The notes beneath the pieces are model-generated. The model was not told the origin of the DNA. It was given only the letters and a program-made list of their open reading frames with translations, and made no database searches. 64,000 bases of DNA from Chlorobium sp. (GTDB taxonomy: Bacteria; Bacteroidota; Chlorobiia; Chlorobiales; Chlorobiaceae): positions 1 to 64,000 of the forward strand of contig SZXW01000008.1 in assembly GCA_005862285.1 (NCBI GenBank), in the 5' to 3' direction. Both the position numbers and the translations under genes were made by a program. This document shows positions 46,631 to 56,073 of this stretch, one piece after another. The stretch's first letter is position 1; each line of letters begins with the position of its first letter.

Positions 46631-47176
46631 GTGAAAAAAGTACTCGTTACATCAATGCTGATAACCGTTCTCGGATCAGCATCTGCCTTTGCAAACACCT
46701 ATGTCAGCGCTTCCGCAGGGATCGGACTCCCGAACAAATGGCAGGAAACAGGCTATACGACCGATGTCGATACCAATCTTGCTATAAACGGCGCCATCGG
46801 ATATGATTTCGGATCGACAAGGATGGAAGCTTCTGCTGGATACCAGAAGCACGACCATACAAATACCTCTGAAGATTTTTCGGTGCTTTCCTTCATGGCA
46901 AACGGTTATTACGATTTCCACGGCATGTCGAACGTAACACCTTATCTTATGGCTGGAGCCGGAATAGGGTCTTTCAATGTATCCTGGGATACCAGAAATG
47001 CGAGTTCTTTTATCTGGCAGGTTGGTGCAGGTATGGGAATCAAAATCGATAAAAACCTCTCTTTTGATTTTGGGTACAGGTACCTCAAACCGGAAGGCCT
47101 TGTTTGCCCGACGGATGGAAACAAAATAACCTGGAGCAGCAATAATTTTCTGGTCGGCCTCAGGTACGGATTCTGA
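46631..47176 (+). CDS. Small outer-membrane beta-barrel protein
   Basis: A 181-aa protein with signal peptide KKVLVTSMLITVLGSASAFA, cleaved about residue 21. The mature chain has alternating aromatic/small beta strands typical of an eight-stranded barrel: SASAGIGLPN, NGAIGYDFGSTRMEASAGY, FMANGYYDFHG, PYLMAGAGIGSF, FIWQVGAGMGIKI, LSFDFGYRYL and a terminal phenylalanine (GLRYGF), the BAM-recognition residue. The start codon is GTG at 46631. A bidirectional terminator follows. Function unknown; family resembles OmpA-like/porin-family barrels. Confidence 0.82.
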   Translation: MKKVLVTSMLITVLGSASAFANTYVSASAGIGLPNKWQETGYTTDVDTNLAINGAIGYDFGSTRMEASAGYQKHDHTNTSEDFSVLSFMANGYYDFHGMSNVTPYLMAGAGIGSFNVSWDTRNASSFIWQVGAGMGIKIDKNLSFDFGYRYLKPEGLVCPTDGNKITWSSNNFLVGLRYGF

Positions 47177-47200
47177 AACAGGAATATAAGCTAACAACAA

Positions 47201-47232
47201 AAAACCGGAGTTTCAGGCACTCCGGTTTTTTT
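47201..47232 (+). terminator. Bidirectional terminator between barrel and ferritin genes
   Basis: AAAACCGGAGT pairs with ACTCCGGTTTT around seven bases, with T-runs on both strands, between two convergent genes. Confidence 0.8.
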
Positions 47233-47270
47233 ATTGACATGCAGTATCAGTGGGGATTTATTATGGCTGG

Positions 47271-47765
47271 TTATTTATTAAGAAAAACCCCCAGGTCTTC
47301 CAGCAGCGCCTGAAGGTCCTCCTCATGTGTCACCTCATCCTGCAGGATCTGTATGGCTATATTGTAGGTTACCGGATCTTTCAAACCGATTTCCTGAATG
47401 ATGCTGTTGTAAGTTGATATGGCACACTGTTCACCGGAGATGTTCTGTTCGAGGATTTTCCGGACAAACGGATCGTCGGGAGCTTCATAACCACAGTTAG
47501 TCCATTCGAACCACTGCTTCGGTGAAGTGAGAGGTGTTCCGCCGAGCTGGATGATCCGGGTGCTGACCATATCGGCATGACGAAGTTCATCCGCAGCATG
47601 CTGCATGAGCTCCGCCATCACGGCATCCTTCATTGGCCCCTGAACGACCTTGGCTCCCAGCCAGTACTGGTAATAGGCCAGCCATTCATCGGCAAAAGCC
47701 CTGTTAAGCAGTTCAAGGACCCTTTCCAGGTTCTCCCCCACTATTTCACGACCTCTTGTCCCCAT
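47271..47765 (-). CDS. Thioferritin-like Dps-family protein
   Basis: A 164-aa four-helix ferritin-like protein. Ferroxidase ligands read E27 (FADEWLAYYQY), E60/H63 (DELRHAD), E112 (GEQC) and E144/H147 (DEVTHEE). Two cysteines, C91 (TNCGY) and C114, adjoin the diiron site at a spacing of 23, the mark of Dps-like thioferritins described in archaea and Bacteroides. It probably oxidises iron with hydrogen peroxide and protects DNA. The ATG at 47765 has AGGAGG seven bases before; the frame extends upstream without support. Confidence 0.82.
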   Translation of the reverse strand: MGTRGREIVGENLERVLELLNRAFADEWLAYYQYWLGAKVVQGPMKDAVMAELMQHAADELRHADMVSTRIIQLGGTPLTSPKQWFEWTNCGYEAPDDPFVRKILEQNISGEQCAISTYNSIIQEIGLKDPVTYNIAIQILQDEVTHEEDLQALLEDLGVFLNK

Positions 47766-47929
47766 GTAATCCTCCTTTAATATTTGCTCCGTTTTCAATA
47801 AAGGTAATGTTATCATCAACACAAATCAAAATGCTGAAAATTGTTATGTTCGGCGAACAAATCTGTTTCTTCGATTCGGGATTTCCCCGAAACATTACTG
47901 TCGGGGGCAAGTTCCCTGCTGGTGAAATC

Positions 47930-48076
47930 AAGCTCGAAGGCAAAAAAACGGTCATTTCAGCATCCAACGGACAGGAGACTGTCGTGCTTGCAGAATACAA
48001 TTCCCGGATCGATCTCGTGCTTATGGACATCATGATGCCGGTCATAAACCGCCTCGAAGCGAAAAAGATGGTCAGA
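47930..48076 (+). pseudogene. Response-regulator receiver remnant
   Basis: On the plus strand a frame reads EGKKTVISASNGQETVVLAEY, then DLVLMDIMMPV. This is the middle of a CheY-like receiver with the phosphoacceptor aspartate in LVLMD, though the usual N-G-L-E after the P appears as I-N-R-L-E. The N-terminal strand and acid pocket are missing, and the C-terminal half is cut off where the convergent ATPase gene ends (48080). The frame is open from 47831 but lacks a valid start. I read it as a decayed two-component regulator. Confidence 0.6.
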
Positions 48077-48079
48077 CTT

Positions 48080-50449
48080 TTATTTCAGAAAGAGGAAGAT
48101 GTTTTTCCTGAGGATGAATTTCACTGTTTCTATGACAGGAATAACCGTAGCCGCAGCTGCGATTACAATCAACCAGTCTTCAGCACTCAACAGAAATGTT
48201 CCGAAAGGTTTACGGAGAACCGGAAGCAGAATGATGAGCCCAAGCAGGACAAGCTCCCAGGCAACTGCAAGATTGAGCCATCTGTTGGCAAACGGACGAT
48301 TGAGTATTGAATCTTTTTCGGAGCGGAAATTGTAAGCTTTGAAGAACTGGATCAGTACAAGCGTAACGAATGTCATCGTCATCGATTCCACGAGAGAGCG
48401 GCCTGAAGCGAGTGCCCACTGGAACAGCGAAAGGTTGACGAAGGATGACCAGATGCCGCCTGTGAGCATGAGCAAAACGACAGGCCTGGAAAAAATCCCT
48501 TTTTTCGGATCATCTGGTCTGCGTGACATGATATCCCGATCGGCAGGGTCCACGGAAAGTGCAAGTGCCGGCAAGCCGTCGGTTGCAAGGTTGACGTACA
48601 GAATCTGTACTGCCGTCAGGGGCAGGGGAATTCCAGCAAGGGTAGCAAAGGACATCAGGCCAAGCTCGCCGATATTGGAGGAAAGAAGGTAGGTAAGATA
48701 TTTTTTAATATTGTCATAGATAGCTCTCCCCTCTTCCACGGCAGCCACGATGGATGCGAAGTTGTCATCCGTCAGCATCATGTCCGAAGCCTCCTTTGAA
48801 ACATCGGTCCCGGTTATTCCCATGGAAATTCCGATATCAGCTTTCTTCAGGGCTGGGGCATCGTTGACACCGTCCCCTGTCATTGCCACCACTTCCCCGT
48901 TCTTCTGCAGGGCTTCGACAATCCTCAGCTTGTGTTCCGGCGCCACCCGTGCATAGACGGAAACAGAAGCCGCCAGAGTACGGAGTTCCTCATCCGTGAT
49001 GGAGTTCAGCATTGCACCCGTCATAACCCTGCCATCCCTCAGGATACCAATCTCACGAGCTATCGCTTCTGCCATCAACGGATGGTCACCGGTAATCATG
49101 ACCGGACGGATTCCTGCATCGATACAACGGCGGACGGCCTCTTTCGCCTCGCCTCTCGGCGGATCGATCATACCGGCAAATCCGATGAACGTCATCTTTT
49201 GAGAAGCATCCCCGATCTCCGAAACATCTTTCAAAGCAAATGCGAGCACGCGCAGCGCTTTTTTCCCGAGAGTGCCGGCTTCTGCAAGAAGCTGCATTCT
49301 TGCTGATTCATCGAGCTTGACGATACCTTCATCAGTCATTATTGAAGTGCAGTCAGGAAGGATTGTTTCGGGAGCGCCTTTGATATGCGCCCTGATCGAG
49401 GAACCTATCCGGTTCAGGGTAATCATTCTTTTTGTTTCTGAAGAAAACGGCTGTTCATCGATCCGCTCCTGTTCCAGACGCAAAGGCTCCTCATCTATTC
49501 CTGCTTTTCGTGCAGCAACGAGAAGCGCGCCTTCGGTCGGGTCACCGGAAACCGACCATGCACCATCACCCTCTCCCAGCAGGCGTGCATCGTTGCAGAG
49601 AACGGCCGCAACAAGCAGTTCTCTGAGCGTTTCAGGCAACTCTCCGCCTCCTTCAACTGATAACTTACCCTCAGGAAGGTAACCGGAGCCACTGACATCG
49701 ATCAGTTTTCCGGACACTTGAACAGCCCTTACGGTCATTTCATCCCGAGTCAGGGTTCCGGTCTTGTCGGAACAGATTACCGTAGTGCTGCCCAGCGTTT
49801 CAACGACGGCCAGACGCCGCATCAGTGCGTGACGTTTTACCATACGCTGAACACCGAGCGCAAGCGAAATGGTCACCACTGCAGGTAGAGCTTCGGGTAC
49901 AACCGCGACAGCAAGTGCGATTCCGAAAATCAGCATTTCAATGAACGGCTGTCCCCTGAAAAATCCGAGAACGGTAATGGCCAGCACAATGACCGCAGCA
50001 GCCCGGGCAAGTGTAGCGCCCACCTTGTCAAGGTTTTTCTGAAGGGGGGTTTTGTCGGTTGCAACAGACTGCAGCATTGCTGCAATCCTGCCGAACTCTG
50101 TCTGCATGCCCGTAGCTGTCACAACTGCCGATGCGCGACCGTAACTGACGGTTGTACCTGCAAAAACCATGTTTTTTCGATCGCCGGGCGGTGGTTCTCC
50201 CGGTATTACAAGTGCTGCATCTTTTTCCGAAGAAAGGGACTCGCCGGTAAGTGATGACTCCTCAGCCATGAGATTATAAGCCTGCACGAGTCTTGCGTCT
50301 GCCGGAACTTTGTCTCCTGCTGTGAGTAGAAGCATATCGCCGGGAACGATCTCCTCGGCATTGATTACCGTTTCCTTTTCAGATAACCTCGCAACGTCAC
50401 AGTACACTCCTGCTTTTGAAAACGGGAATCTACCATGACAGGATTGCAC
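48080..50449 (-). CDS. P-type cation-transport ATPase, N-terminally truncated
   Basis: A 789-aa P-type ATPase of the IIA/IIB (calcium-type) group. The phosphorylation motif DKTGT is at 228-232, the TGES dephosphorylation loop near 68, the M4 PEALPAV motif near 185, and the hinge TGDGVNDAPALKKADIGI near 500. Only the second half of the A-domain is present at the N-terminus: the actuator N-end and helices M1-M2 (about 100-120 residues) are missing. The frame begins with a GTG at 50449, 27 bases after the previous stop. It is probably a broken gene. Confidence 0.75.
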   Translation of the reverse strand: MQSCHGRFPFSKAGVYCDVARLSEKETVINAEEIVPGDMLLLTAGDKVPADARLVQAYNLMAEESSLTGESLSSEKDAALVIPGEPPPGDRKNMVFAGTTVSYGRASAVVTATGMQTEFGRIAAMLQSVATDKTPLQKNLDKVGATLARAAAVIVLAITVLGFFRGQPFIEMLIFGIALAVAVVPEALPAVVTISLALGVQRMVKRHALMRRLAVVETLGSTTVICSDKTGTLTRDEMTVRAVQVSGKLIDVSGSGYLPEGKLSVEGGGELPETLRELLVAAVLCNDARLLGEGDGAWSVSGDPTEGALLVAARKAGIDEEPLRLEQERIDEQPFSSETKRMITLNRIGSSIRAHIKGAPETILPDCTSIMTDEGIVKLDESARMQLLAEAGTLGKKALRVLAFALKDVSEIGDASQKMTFIGFAGMIDPPRGEAKEAVRRCIDAGIRPVMITGDHPLMAEAIAREIGILRDGRVMTGAMLNSITDEELRTLAASVSVYARVAPEHKLRIVEALQKNGEVVAMTGDGVNDAPALKKADIGISMGITGTDVSKEASDMMLTDDNFASIVAAVEEGRAIYDNIKKYLTYLLSSNIGELGLMSFATLAGIPLPLTAVQILYVNLATDGLPALALSVDPADRDIMSRRPDDPKKGIFSRPVVLLMLTGGIWSSFVNLSLFQWALASGRSLVESMTMTFVTLVLIQFFKAYNFRSEKDSILNRPFANRWLNLAVAWELVLLGLIILLPVLRKPFGTFLLSAEDWLIVIAAAATVIPVIETVKFILRKNIFLFLK

Positions 50450-50476
50450 AAACGGCCAGCTATCTGAATACGCTGC

Positions 50477-53400
50477 CTAAAAGGTCACTTTCGAGGCGGT
50501 TGCTGCCTGGTTCCTGAATATGTCAGACCAGCCTGACCCCGAATGTTTTTCAGCGAGGACCACTGCGATGTGTTTCGGAAGAATACCGAGGTCAAGACTT
50601 CTTCCAAGTCCCTGAACGCAGGATGGACAATTGGTCAGTATAACAGCGTTTTCAGCGCCATGCAGCGATTCTTTGACGGCTTCCCTCTTTTTCTGAAGCA
50701 TGGAGTCTGTGATGTCAGGTCTCGAAAGTGAAAGAGTCCCCGCTTCCGAACAGCAGTGAGGAACCGGTGTTACAGAAACGAAGCCCCCGATACCCTGAAG
50801 GGTCTGTTGGGCCTTTCCTGAAAGGGAATCATGGCATGGCGCATGGTAAAGGTATTCTCCCCTGGGATCAAGCTTCAAACCCTTCTCGAGAAGATATGCA
50901 GCTATATCCACTGTCCTGCCCCCGAAAAGCCTGCCTGTTTCCACAGCTTCGAGCCCATCCATGCAGGTACCGCATGTAACGATACAGGCATCGAAATCAA
51001 GATAGGCGAACATCTCCCTGATCTGGCTGAAAAGCACGGTATTCCTCAGCACCATGCTTGAATACTGGGCGGTCTTGGCATTGACATGTGCAGGGAAACC
51101 GCAGCAGAGAAAAGGCGGAGGCAGCACGATCCTGGTACCATGTTCGAGCAGCAGATGGATTGCCGCCATGGCGACCGGGGAGTTCAATCGTTCCGACCCG
51201 CATCCGGGGAAATAGAATACCGTGCTCTTAACCTCTCCTGAAGGCTCGAAGACAAGAACCTGATCGGGACCGCATTCCGGCAGGACATCCCTCAGCGTCT
51301 GATCGGATACAGGAGGTACTGGAGAACGCATCATCCTGAGAGGATAAAGCGCAGGCGGATTGTTTTCGGGCTGAAGAGGTGCCGATATCATGGTTCCCAT
51401 ACGCTGTACCGCACCCCCGCCGCGCAGCACGGTCCTGCGGAAAAATGCATTGAATACGGGCGACCTGCTCTCGAGGTAACGCAGGGTCATCTCCGTAATC
51501 GGTGAAGAGTGTTTGAAGCCCCATTCCGAAAGGATCTCCCTCTCCAGCACGGACACTTCCCCCGTATCGATATTGACCGGGCAGGGCTTCAGGCATTTAT
51601 GGCAGATCGTACAGTGGTCGGCAACCTCTTCGAGCCACTTCAGCAGGGCGAAATCGGTCGAACGTTCGCGCTGGGCATCGAAAAGGAGCGCTTCGATCAA
51701 TGATCCTATTGCAAGGTTCTTGTTGCGGGGATGATAGAACATACCCCTCGAGGGATAATAAACACAGCAGTCGTTCTTGCATTTGCCGCACCGGATGCAG
51801 TAATCGACTTTCCTGGAGAGTTCGGCGATCTGCGCCCGCTTGAGGATATGCGCTTCAAGTTCGAGCAGGTTGAACGAAGGTGTGAAAATATGCTCGAGAT
51901 GTCCGTAATCTTCGAGCTTGCCCGGATTCATGATCCCTTTAGGATCGACCTTGCTTCGATAGCGCGAGAGTTCCTCGATGATGGCTGGGTCGAGGTACTT
52001 CAGCTTCGTGACGCCTATGCCGTGCTCTCCGGAAACGACACCTCCGAGTTTGACGACTTTCTCCATCACGACATCGATAACCTTGTCCGCCCGTTCGAGC
52101 ATGGCGCGATCGTTCGAAAGCACAGGCACGTTGACATGGACATTGCCGTCACCGGCATGCATATGCGTCGCCAGCACGATGCGCCTGTTGCGGACATGGT
52201 GGTAGGCTTCATCAAATGCCGTCTGCATTACGGGATATCCCTGAACCAGCTCGCCAAGTTCGCTGTTGAGCTCCTGCAGGATGTCAAGCGAACGGAGTGC
52301 ATCTGTGGCGGCGGCAGCAATCCTTTCGCCGAAGATACGGCAAAGCTCGAGTCCGGCAGGAATTTTCGAAGCGAACTGACCGTTGTCATCGTTCACTTCA
52401 GCCGTTGAAAGGATCTGAGCGGCTCTTTCAACAAAACGAAGCTGGGCATACCGCTCCTCGGTACAGTTCAGATCATCGATGAAACGTGAAAAACCGGCCA
52501 GGGCTTCAAGTGGAATGACAATATCCTCATTCATCTTGAATGCATTGGTCCTTCTGGCTATCGCCCCGAGTTTTTTCCTGTCGGCCCAGAAACGAACAGC
52601 TTCAGCATTGTCCCGGGCAACGAACATCAGCGTGTTCGGATGCCGGTCGAGCAGGGTTTTAACGCGCTCGACCCCGTTTTCAACCTCCCGGGAGTGGTTT
52701 CCGGCAATATCGATCAACAGGACAGCTTTCGGCGTCTGAGCTCTCGGTGCTTTTACCTTGTAGTCGATCGCCCTGATATATTCGTCATCGAAATGTTCGA
52801 GAGCGAGAAGAACTTCAGGATTTTCTGAAATCAGCGGAAACAGCCTCGAAAGTTCAAGTATCACCTTGCTCGCTTCTTCCATGTCGGGCCCGAAAAATTC
52901 GAGACAAAGAGTTCTTTTTTCCGGATATTTCGGATAGAGAACGAAAAATGCCGATGTAATAACCCCGTCCGTACCTTCCTTCTGAAGTCCCGGAACCCCT
53001 CCAAGGGCCTTGTTTGTTATGTCTTTCCAGAGACCTTTTTTGCGGATGTCGGTCCCGAGAAGTTCTATGCGGTCAATTCTCTTTCCGGAATCGTTCCATA
53101 TCTCGAAAGTAACGGAATCCTCATGCAGGATCTTTCGCAAATGGTGGTCAACCCTCCTGACAAGCCAGTTTTCACCGTTCGGCATCGCCATCCGCCATTC
53201 AAGGAGATTATCGATGCAGGTACCCCACCGGACAGCCATTTTACCGCCGGCATTTTCCGCGATATTGCCGCCTATGGTGCAGGACCATTCGCTGGTAGGA
53301 TCGGTAGCGAACACAAGACCATGCTCGTCGGCTTCATCCATGGCTTTTTCGGTAACGACACCCGCTTCTACTTCGATCACCGAAGCCGGCATGATCTGGC

Positions 53401-54133
53401 CGTTGTCAAGCTGGAACTCACGAACAGCAATACCCCTGATCCTGTTGAGTTTCTCCATGTTGACAATCACACATCTGGACCTGAGCGGCACAGCACCACC
53501 TGTCAGGCCGGTTCCGGCCCCGCGGGGAATGACATTGAGGCCGAGTTCGGAAACAGCTGTGATCAGAGGGGCAACCTGCGACTCGACATCAGGGGTCACA
53601 ACCGCAACAGGGAGATGAAGTCTCCAGTCTGTCGCATCTGTTGCATGTGCCGCAAGTGAAAAAGGATCGAACAGAACGTTTTTAGGCCCGACAATAGCAC
53701 CGAGTTCCCTCTTCATTTTACGGCGGAGCTCCGGCGTTTTTTTCACAGCCGCCCGGAACCGTTCGAGCTGGTTGCGAAGCGCCTCGACTATTGCGATAAC
53801 ACGTGATTCACCGTTTGCACCAGCCAAAATGGTATCGAGCTCACTGAATGCTCTTTCGAAGAGACGGCGACGCCTTGCCGCCGAATCTACAAGTTCCTGG
53901 AAAAGAAACGGATTACGGCGATGGATCAGGATTTCTCCAATGATACCCATCAGAAGACGTGCTGACCTTCCGGTTACCCGAACCTCGCGCAGTTCTTCAA
54001 GCATCTGCACAATTTCAGGGCCGAGCAGAAAGGAAATAGCCTGCCGATCGCCTGCAGATGTATAATTGAAAGGTATTTCCCTTGGAACGTTCCTTGAATT
54101 GTCGGTCAGTAAAGAATCGGTATTTATCGTCAT
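50477..54133 (-). CDS. Fused FAD-linked oxidase and Fe-S reductase (GlcD/GlcF type)
   Basis: A 1218-aa membrane-associated-type oxidoreductase fusing a FAD domain and an iron-sulfur domain, related to glycolate or D-lactate dehydrogenases. An N-terminal DUF3683-like helical segment (1-150) precedes the PCMH FAD-binding domain (PRGAGTGLTGGAVPL near 208, GGNIAENAGG near 290). The FAD-oxidase C-terminal domain has HAGDGNVHVNVPV and GVVSGEHGIG. Two 4Fe-4S motifs follow (CIRCGKCKNDC and CTICHKCLKPC). The C-terminal half holds two CCG domains (FPGCGSERLN, LPPPFLCCGFPAHV, CPSCVQGLG), which bind a further Fe-S cluster. Substrate is not determined. Confidence 0.88.
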   Translation of the reverse strand: MTINTDSLLTDNSRNVPREIPFNYTSAGDRQAISFLLGPEIVQMLEELREVRVTGRSARLLMGIIGEILIHRRNPFLFQELVDSAARRRRLFERAFSELDTILAGANGESRVIAIVEALRNQLERFRAAVKKTPELRRKMKRELGAIVGPKNVLFDPFSLAAHATDATDWRLHLPVAVVTPDVESQVAPLITAVSELGLNVIPRGAGTGLTGGAVPLRSRCVIVNMEKLNRIRGIAVREFQLDNGQIMPASVIEVEAGVVTEKAMDEADEHGLVFATDPTSEWSCTIGGNIAENAGGKMAVRWGTCIDNLLEWRMAMPNGENWLVRRVDHHLRKILHEDSVTFEIWNDSGKRIDRIELLGTDIRKKGLWKDITNKALGGVPGLQKEGTDGVITSAFFVLYPKYPEKRTLCLEFFGPDMEEASKVILELSRLFPLISENPEVLLALEHFDDEYIRAIDYKVKAPRAQTPKAVLLIDIAGNHSREVENGVERVKTLLDRHPNTLMFVARDNAEAVRFWADRKKLGAIARRTNAFKMNEDIVIPLEALAGFSRFIDDLNCTEERYAQLRFVERAAQILSTAEVNDDNGQFASKIPAGLELCRIFGERIAAAATDALRSLDILQELNSELGELVQGYPVMQTAFDEAYHHVRNRRIVLATHMHAGDGNVHVNVPVLSNDRAMLERADKVIDVVMEKVVKLGGVVSGEHGIGVTKLKYLDPAIIEELSRYRSKVDPKGIMNPGKLEDYGHLEHIFTPSFNLLELEAHILKRAQIAELSRKVDYCIRCGKCKNDCCVYYPSRGMFYHPRNKNLAIGSLIEALLFDAQRERSTDFALLKWLEEVADHCTICHKCLKPCPVNIDTGEVSVLEREILSEWGFKHSSPITEMTLRYLESRSPVFNAFFRRTVLRGGGAVQRMGTMISAPLQPENNPPALYPLRMMRSPVPPVSDQTLRDVLPECGPDQVLVFEPSGEVKSTVFYFPGCGSERLNSPVAMAAIHLLLEHGTRIVLPPPFLCCGFPAHVNAKTAQYSSMVLRNTVLFSQIREMFAYLDFDACIVTCGTCMDGLEAVETGRLFGGRTVDIAAYLLEKGLKLDPRGEYLYHAPCHDSLSGKAQQTLQGIGGFVSVTPVPHCCSEAGTLSLSRPDITDSMLQKKREAVKESLHGAENAVILTNCPSCVQGLGRSLDLGILPKHIAVVLAEKHSGSGWSDIFRNQAATASKVTF

Positions 54134-54383
54134 TTATACATAAAATATACAACAGGGCGAACCTGTATGCCTGTCAAAACATCCATGCCATGCATGTCTT
54201 TTTACCGTCCGGCACGAATCTCATTTTGGATATAAGGTAACAAACGACAAGAAAAGGTTGAAGATTCCTCATAAAAATATCTGTGAGATGAGTTTACTGC
54301 ACACCCCCAATAACAATGCCAGGCAGCTGAAACAATCCCTGGTGGAACAGATACGCCAGATACAGGTCAATCCCCGGTCCTGG

Positions 54384-55670
54384 TTACGGACAGCGGTTTG
54401 GTTTCCCTGAATAATCGATATGACTGCCGTCAGGGAAAGGAACCATATTCAAGATTCCTCCCGGGTTTTTCGAGTCAAGCCATTTCAGGCAGCCGCTGTT
54501 GAGCCAGTCACAGAAATCCCCGTCGACCGAAGGATCCTTGCGACTTTTCACCGGGCAACTGCCAATAAGCTCTTTCAGGAGCATGGTACTGAAAACACTT
54601 TCTTCTCCGCATGCTTTATAGGGATTTTTGCCCACACTTCGCTTGCACTGATCCTGACCGTCAGCAAGGCTGCAAAGCGGACTGTCCGCAGTCAGATAAC
54701 CGCAATGGCTGCCTCTTTCCACATTGGCCACAACAGCCCATGAAGATCCGCCCGGAGGTGCAAGCTGGGAAAACTGGGAAGTTACCGAAGGATCGGGTGA
54801 CCATGCAGGCGGTTTCTGAATGGCATTGCTGTCAAGGCAGGCACAGTCGCACTCTCCGACAATCATCAGGATCGGCATCGGTTTTTGCGACAGGGCTTCC
54901 CGATAAGCCTGCATACCCGGTGCAAACAAAGGTATCTGCTGATCCACAGGTGAAAACTGCAGAAGACCGACAGGTTTCGCCCGTTCTTCATCTTTCCATT
55001 CCGACATCCTGTCCGAATATCTTGGAAGAAATTCACGGTCGTACATGACGGGATCGAAGGTATAACCGGTTTGTTGCCCGATTTTATTCATAGTGTCAAA
55101 TCCGCATGCCGCAACCTGTGCATGGGCTCCCCCTACGGAATGGCCGGCAAATATCACGTTGTTGCAGCCGGGTTTCATGAAACGGTACTTCTTAATTTCC
55201 TCCAAGAAAGCTTTAGTACTGTGCCGTTTATGGTCGTCAAGCTTATAGAAGAAATCCGTAGCGCCATACTTGATAAGGTATGATGCCGCTGCGTAAGCAT
55301 CCTGCCCCACTCTCGGATTACCGCCGAAATCAAGCCAGGGAACCCCTTCAAACTGCAGATGTGAAGCTGATACGCAAGCCATGGCCCAGTTCCTTTCGAC
55401 TATGGCCTGGGTATAGTTGTAATAATGCGAAGGCTTGATGCCGAAAAGAGGATTATCGCCGGTAAATGCTCCGGTAATTTTTTTCAGGTAAAAAAATGGA
55501 TCGTTCCCGATCAGGAAACCGTGGCTGAACATCACAAGGCCTTCCGCATTCCTTGCTGAAGGATAAAAAACCTCGATGACAACCTCGATAAAGCCGATAC
55601 TTTTCCGGTCATACTGGATCCACAGATGAATACGGTCGAAACAGTAGTCATAGATACGGATGGGATTCAT
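54384..55670 (-). CDS. Chlorophyllase-like alpha/beta hydrolase
   Basis: A 428-aa alpha/beta hydrolase. The nucleophile elbow GHSVGGAHAQ carries Ser178, preceded by VMFSHGFLIG (the oxyanion strand near residue 48). A Cys-rich C-terminal half (CDCACLDSN, CGYLTADSPLC, CKRSVGKNPYKAC, CPVKSRKDP) is unusual. The fold and elbow position resemble the chlorophyllase/PET-hydrolase-like group, but the family is uncertain. A histidine candidate follows in ERGSHCGYL. No signal peptide. Its 3' end has no clear terminator. It is alone, 26 bases from the DUF2784 gene. Confidence 0.65.
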   Translation of the reverse strand: MNPIRIYDYCFDRIHLWIQYDRKSIGFIEVVIEVFYPSARNAEGLVMFSHGFLIGNDPFFYLKKITGAFTGDNPLFGIKPSHYYNYTQAIVERNWAMACVSASHLQFEGVPWLDFGGNPRVGQDAYAAASYLIKYGATDFFYKLDDHKRHSTKAFLEEIKKYRFMKPGCNNVIFAGHSVGGAHAQVAACGFDTMNKIGQQTGYTFDPVMYDREFLPRYSDRMSEWKDEERAKPVGLLQFSPVDQQIPLFAPGMQAYREALSQKPMPILMIVGECDCACLDSNAIQKPPAWSPDPSVTSQFSQLAPPGGSSWAVVANVERGSHCGYLTADSPLCSLADGQDQCKRSVGKNPYKACGEESVFSTMLLKELIGSCPVKSRKDPSVDGDFCDWLNSGCLKWLDSKNPGGILNMVPFPDGSHIDYSGKPNRCP

Positions 55671-55695
55671 GACAAAGGGGGTTAACAGTGAGCGA

Positions 55696-56073
55696 TCAGT
55701 TGTTTTTTGAATGCCTTACGGAAAAATACACGAAATACCCGTAAAAACAGAGATTGATGCCAAGAACGATCATGCCGAGCGTGAACTGTATATTTCTAGT
55801 CAGTCCTTCGGGGTAGATGACCGGCAGAAGATAATGATCGATGAATCCGCCGCTGTATGGCGATTCGTCAGCAAGCATCCTGAAACTGTTTTCAAGCGAG
55901 GTCAACGGACAGACCCATCCGTTCCATTCACTGAGCATTCCCCATATGGCTGCAGGCAGATGGAACAGCACAAGCCATCTGAACCTGAAAAGCAAAAAAG
56001 CCCCGAAAAGCACGAACAGAATGAACAGAGCATGCAGCAGCATGACAAGGTCAGCTGCAAGAGCGAAAATCAA
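55696..56073 (-). CDS. DUF2784 family membrane protein
   Basis: A 125-aa small membrane protein with three or four hydrophobic segments; LAADLVMLLHALFILFVLFGAF is the characteristic N-terminus of DUF2784 and GWVCPLTSLENSFR the middle. The start is the TTG at 56073, needed to include the conserved LADLV; an ATG at 56043 would truncate it. TTG overlaps the SDR stop by 4 bases (TTGA), so they are coupled. Function unknown. Confidence 0.75.
   Translation of the reverse strand: MIFALAADLVMLLHALFILFVLFGAFLLFRFRWLVLFHLPAAIWGMLSEWNGWVCPLTSLENSFRMLADESPYSGGFIDHYLLPVIYPEGLTRNIQFTLGMIVLGINLCFYGYFVYFSVRHSKNN

Noticed and set aside
54288-54410. 40-codon frame before the chlorophyllase-like gene
   Set aside because: No ribosome site, overlaps the 3' end of that gene, and no recognisable features.
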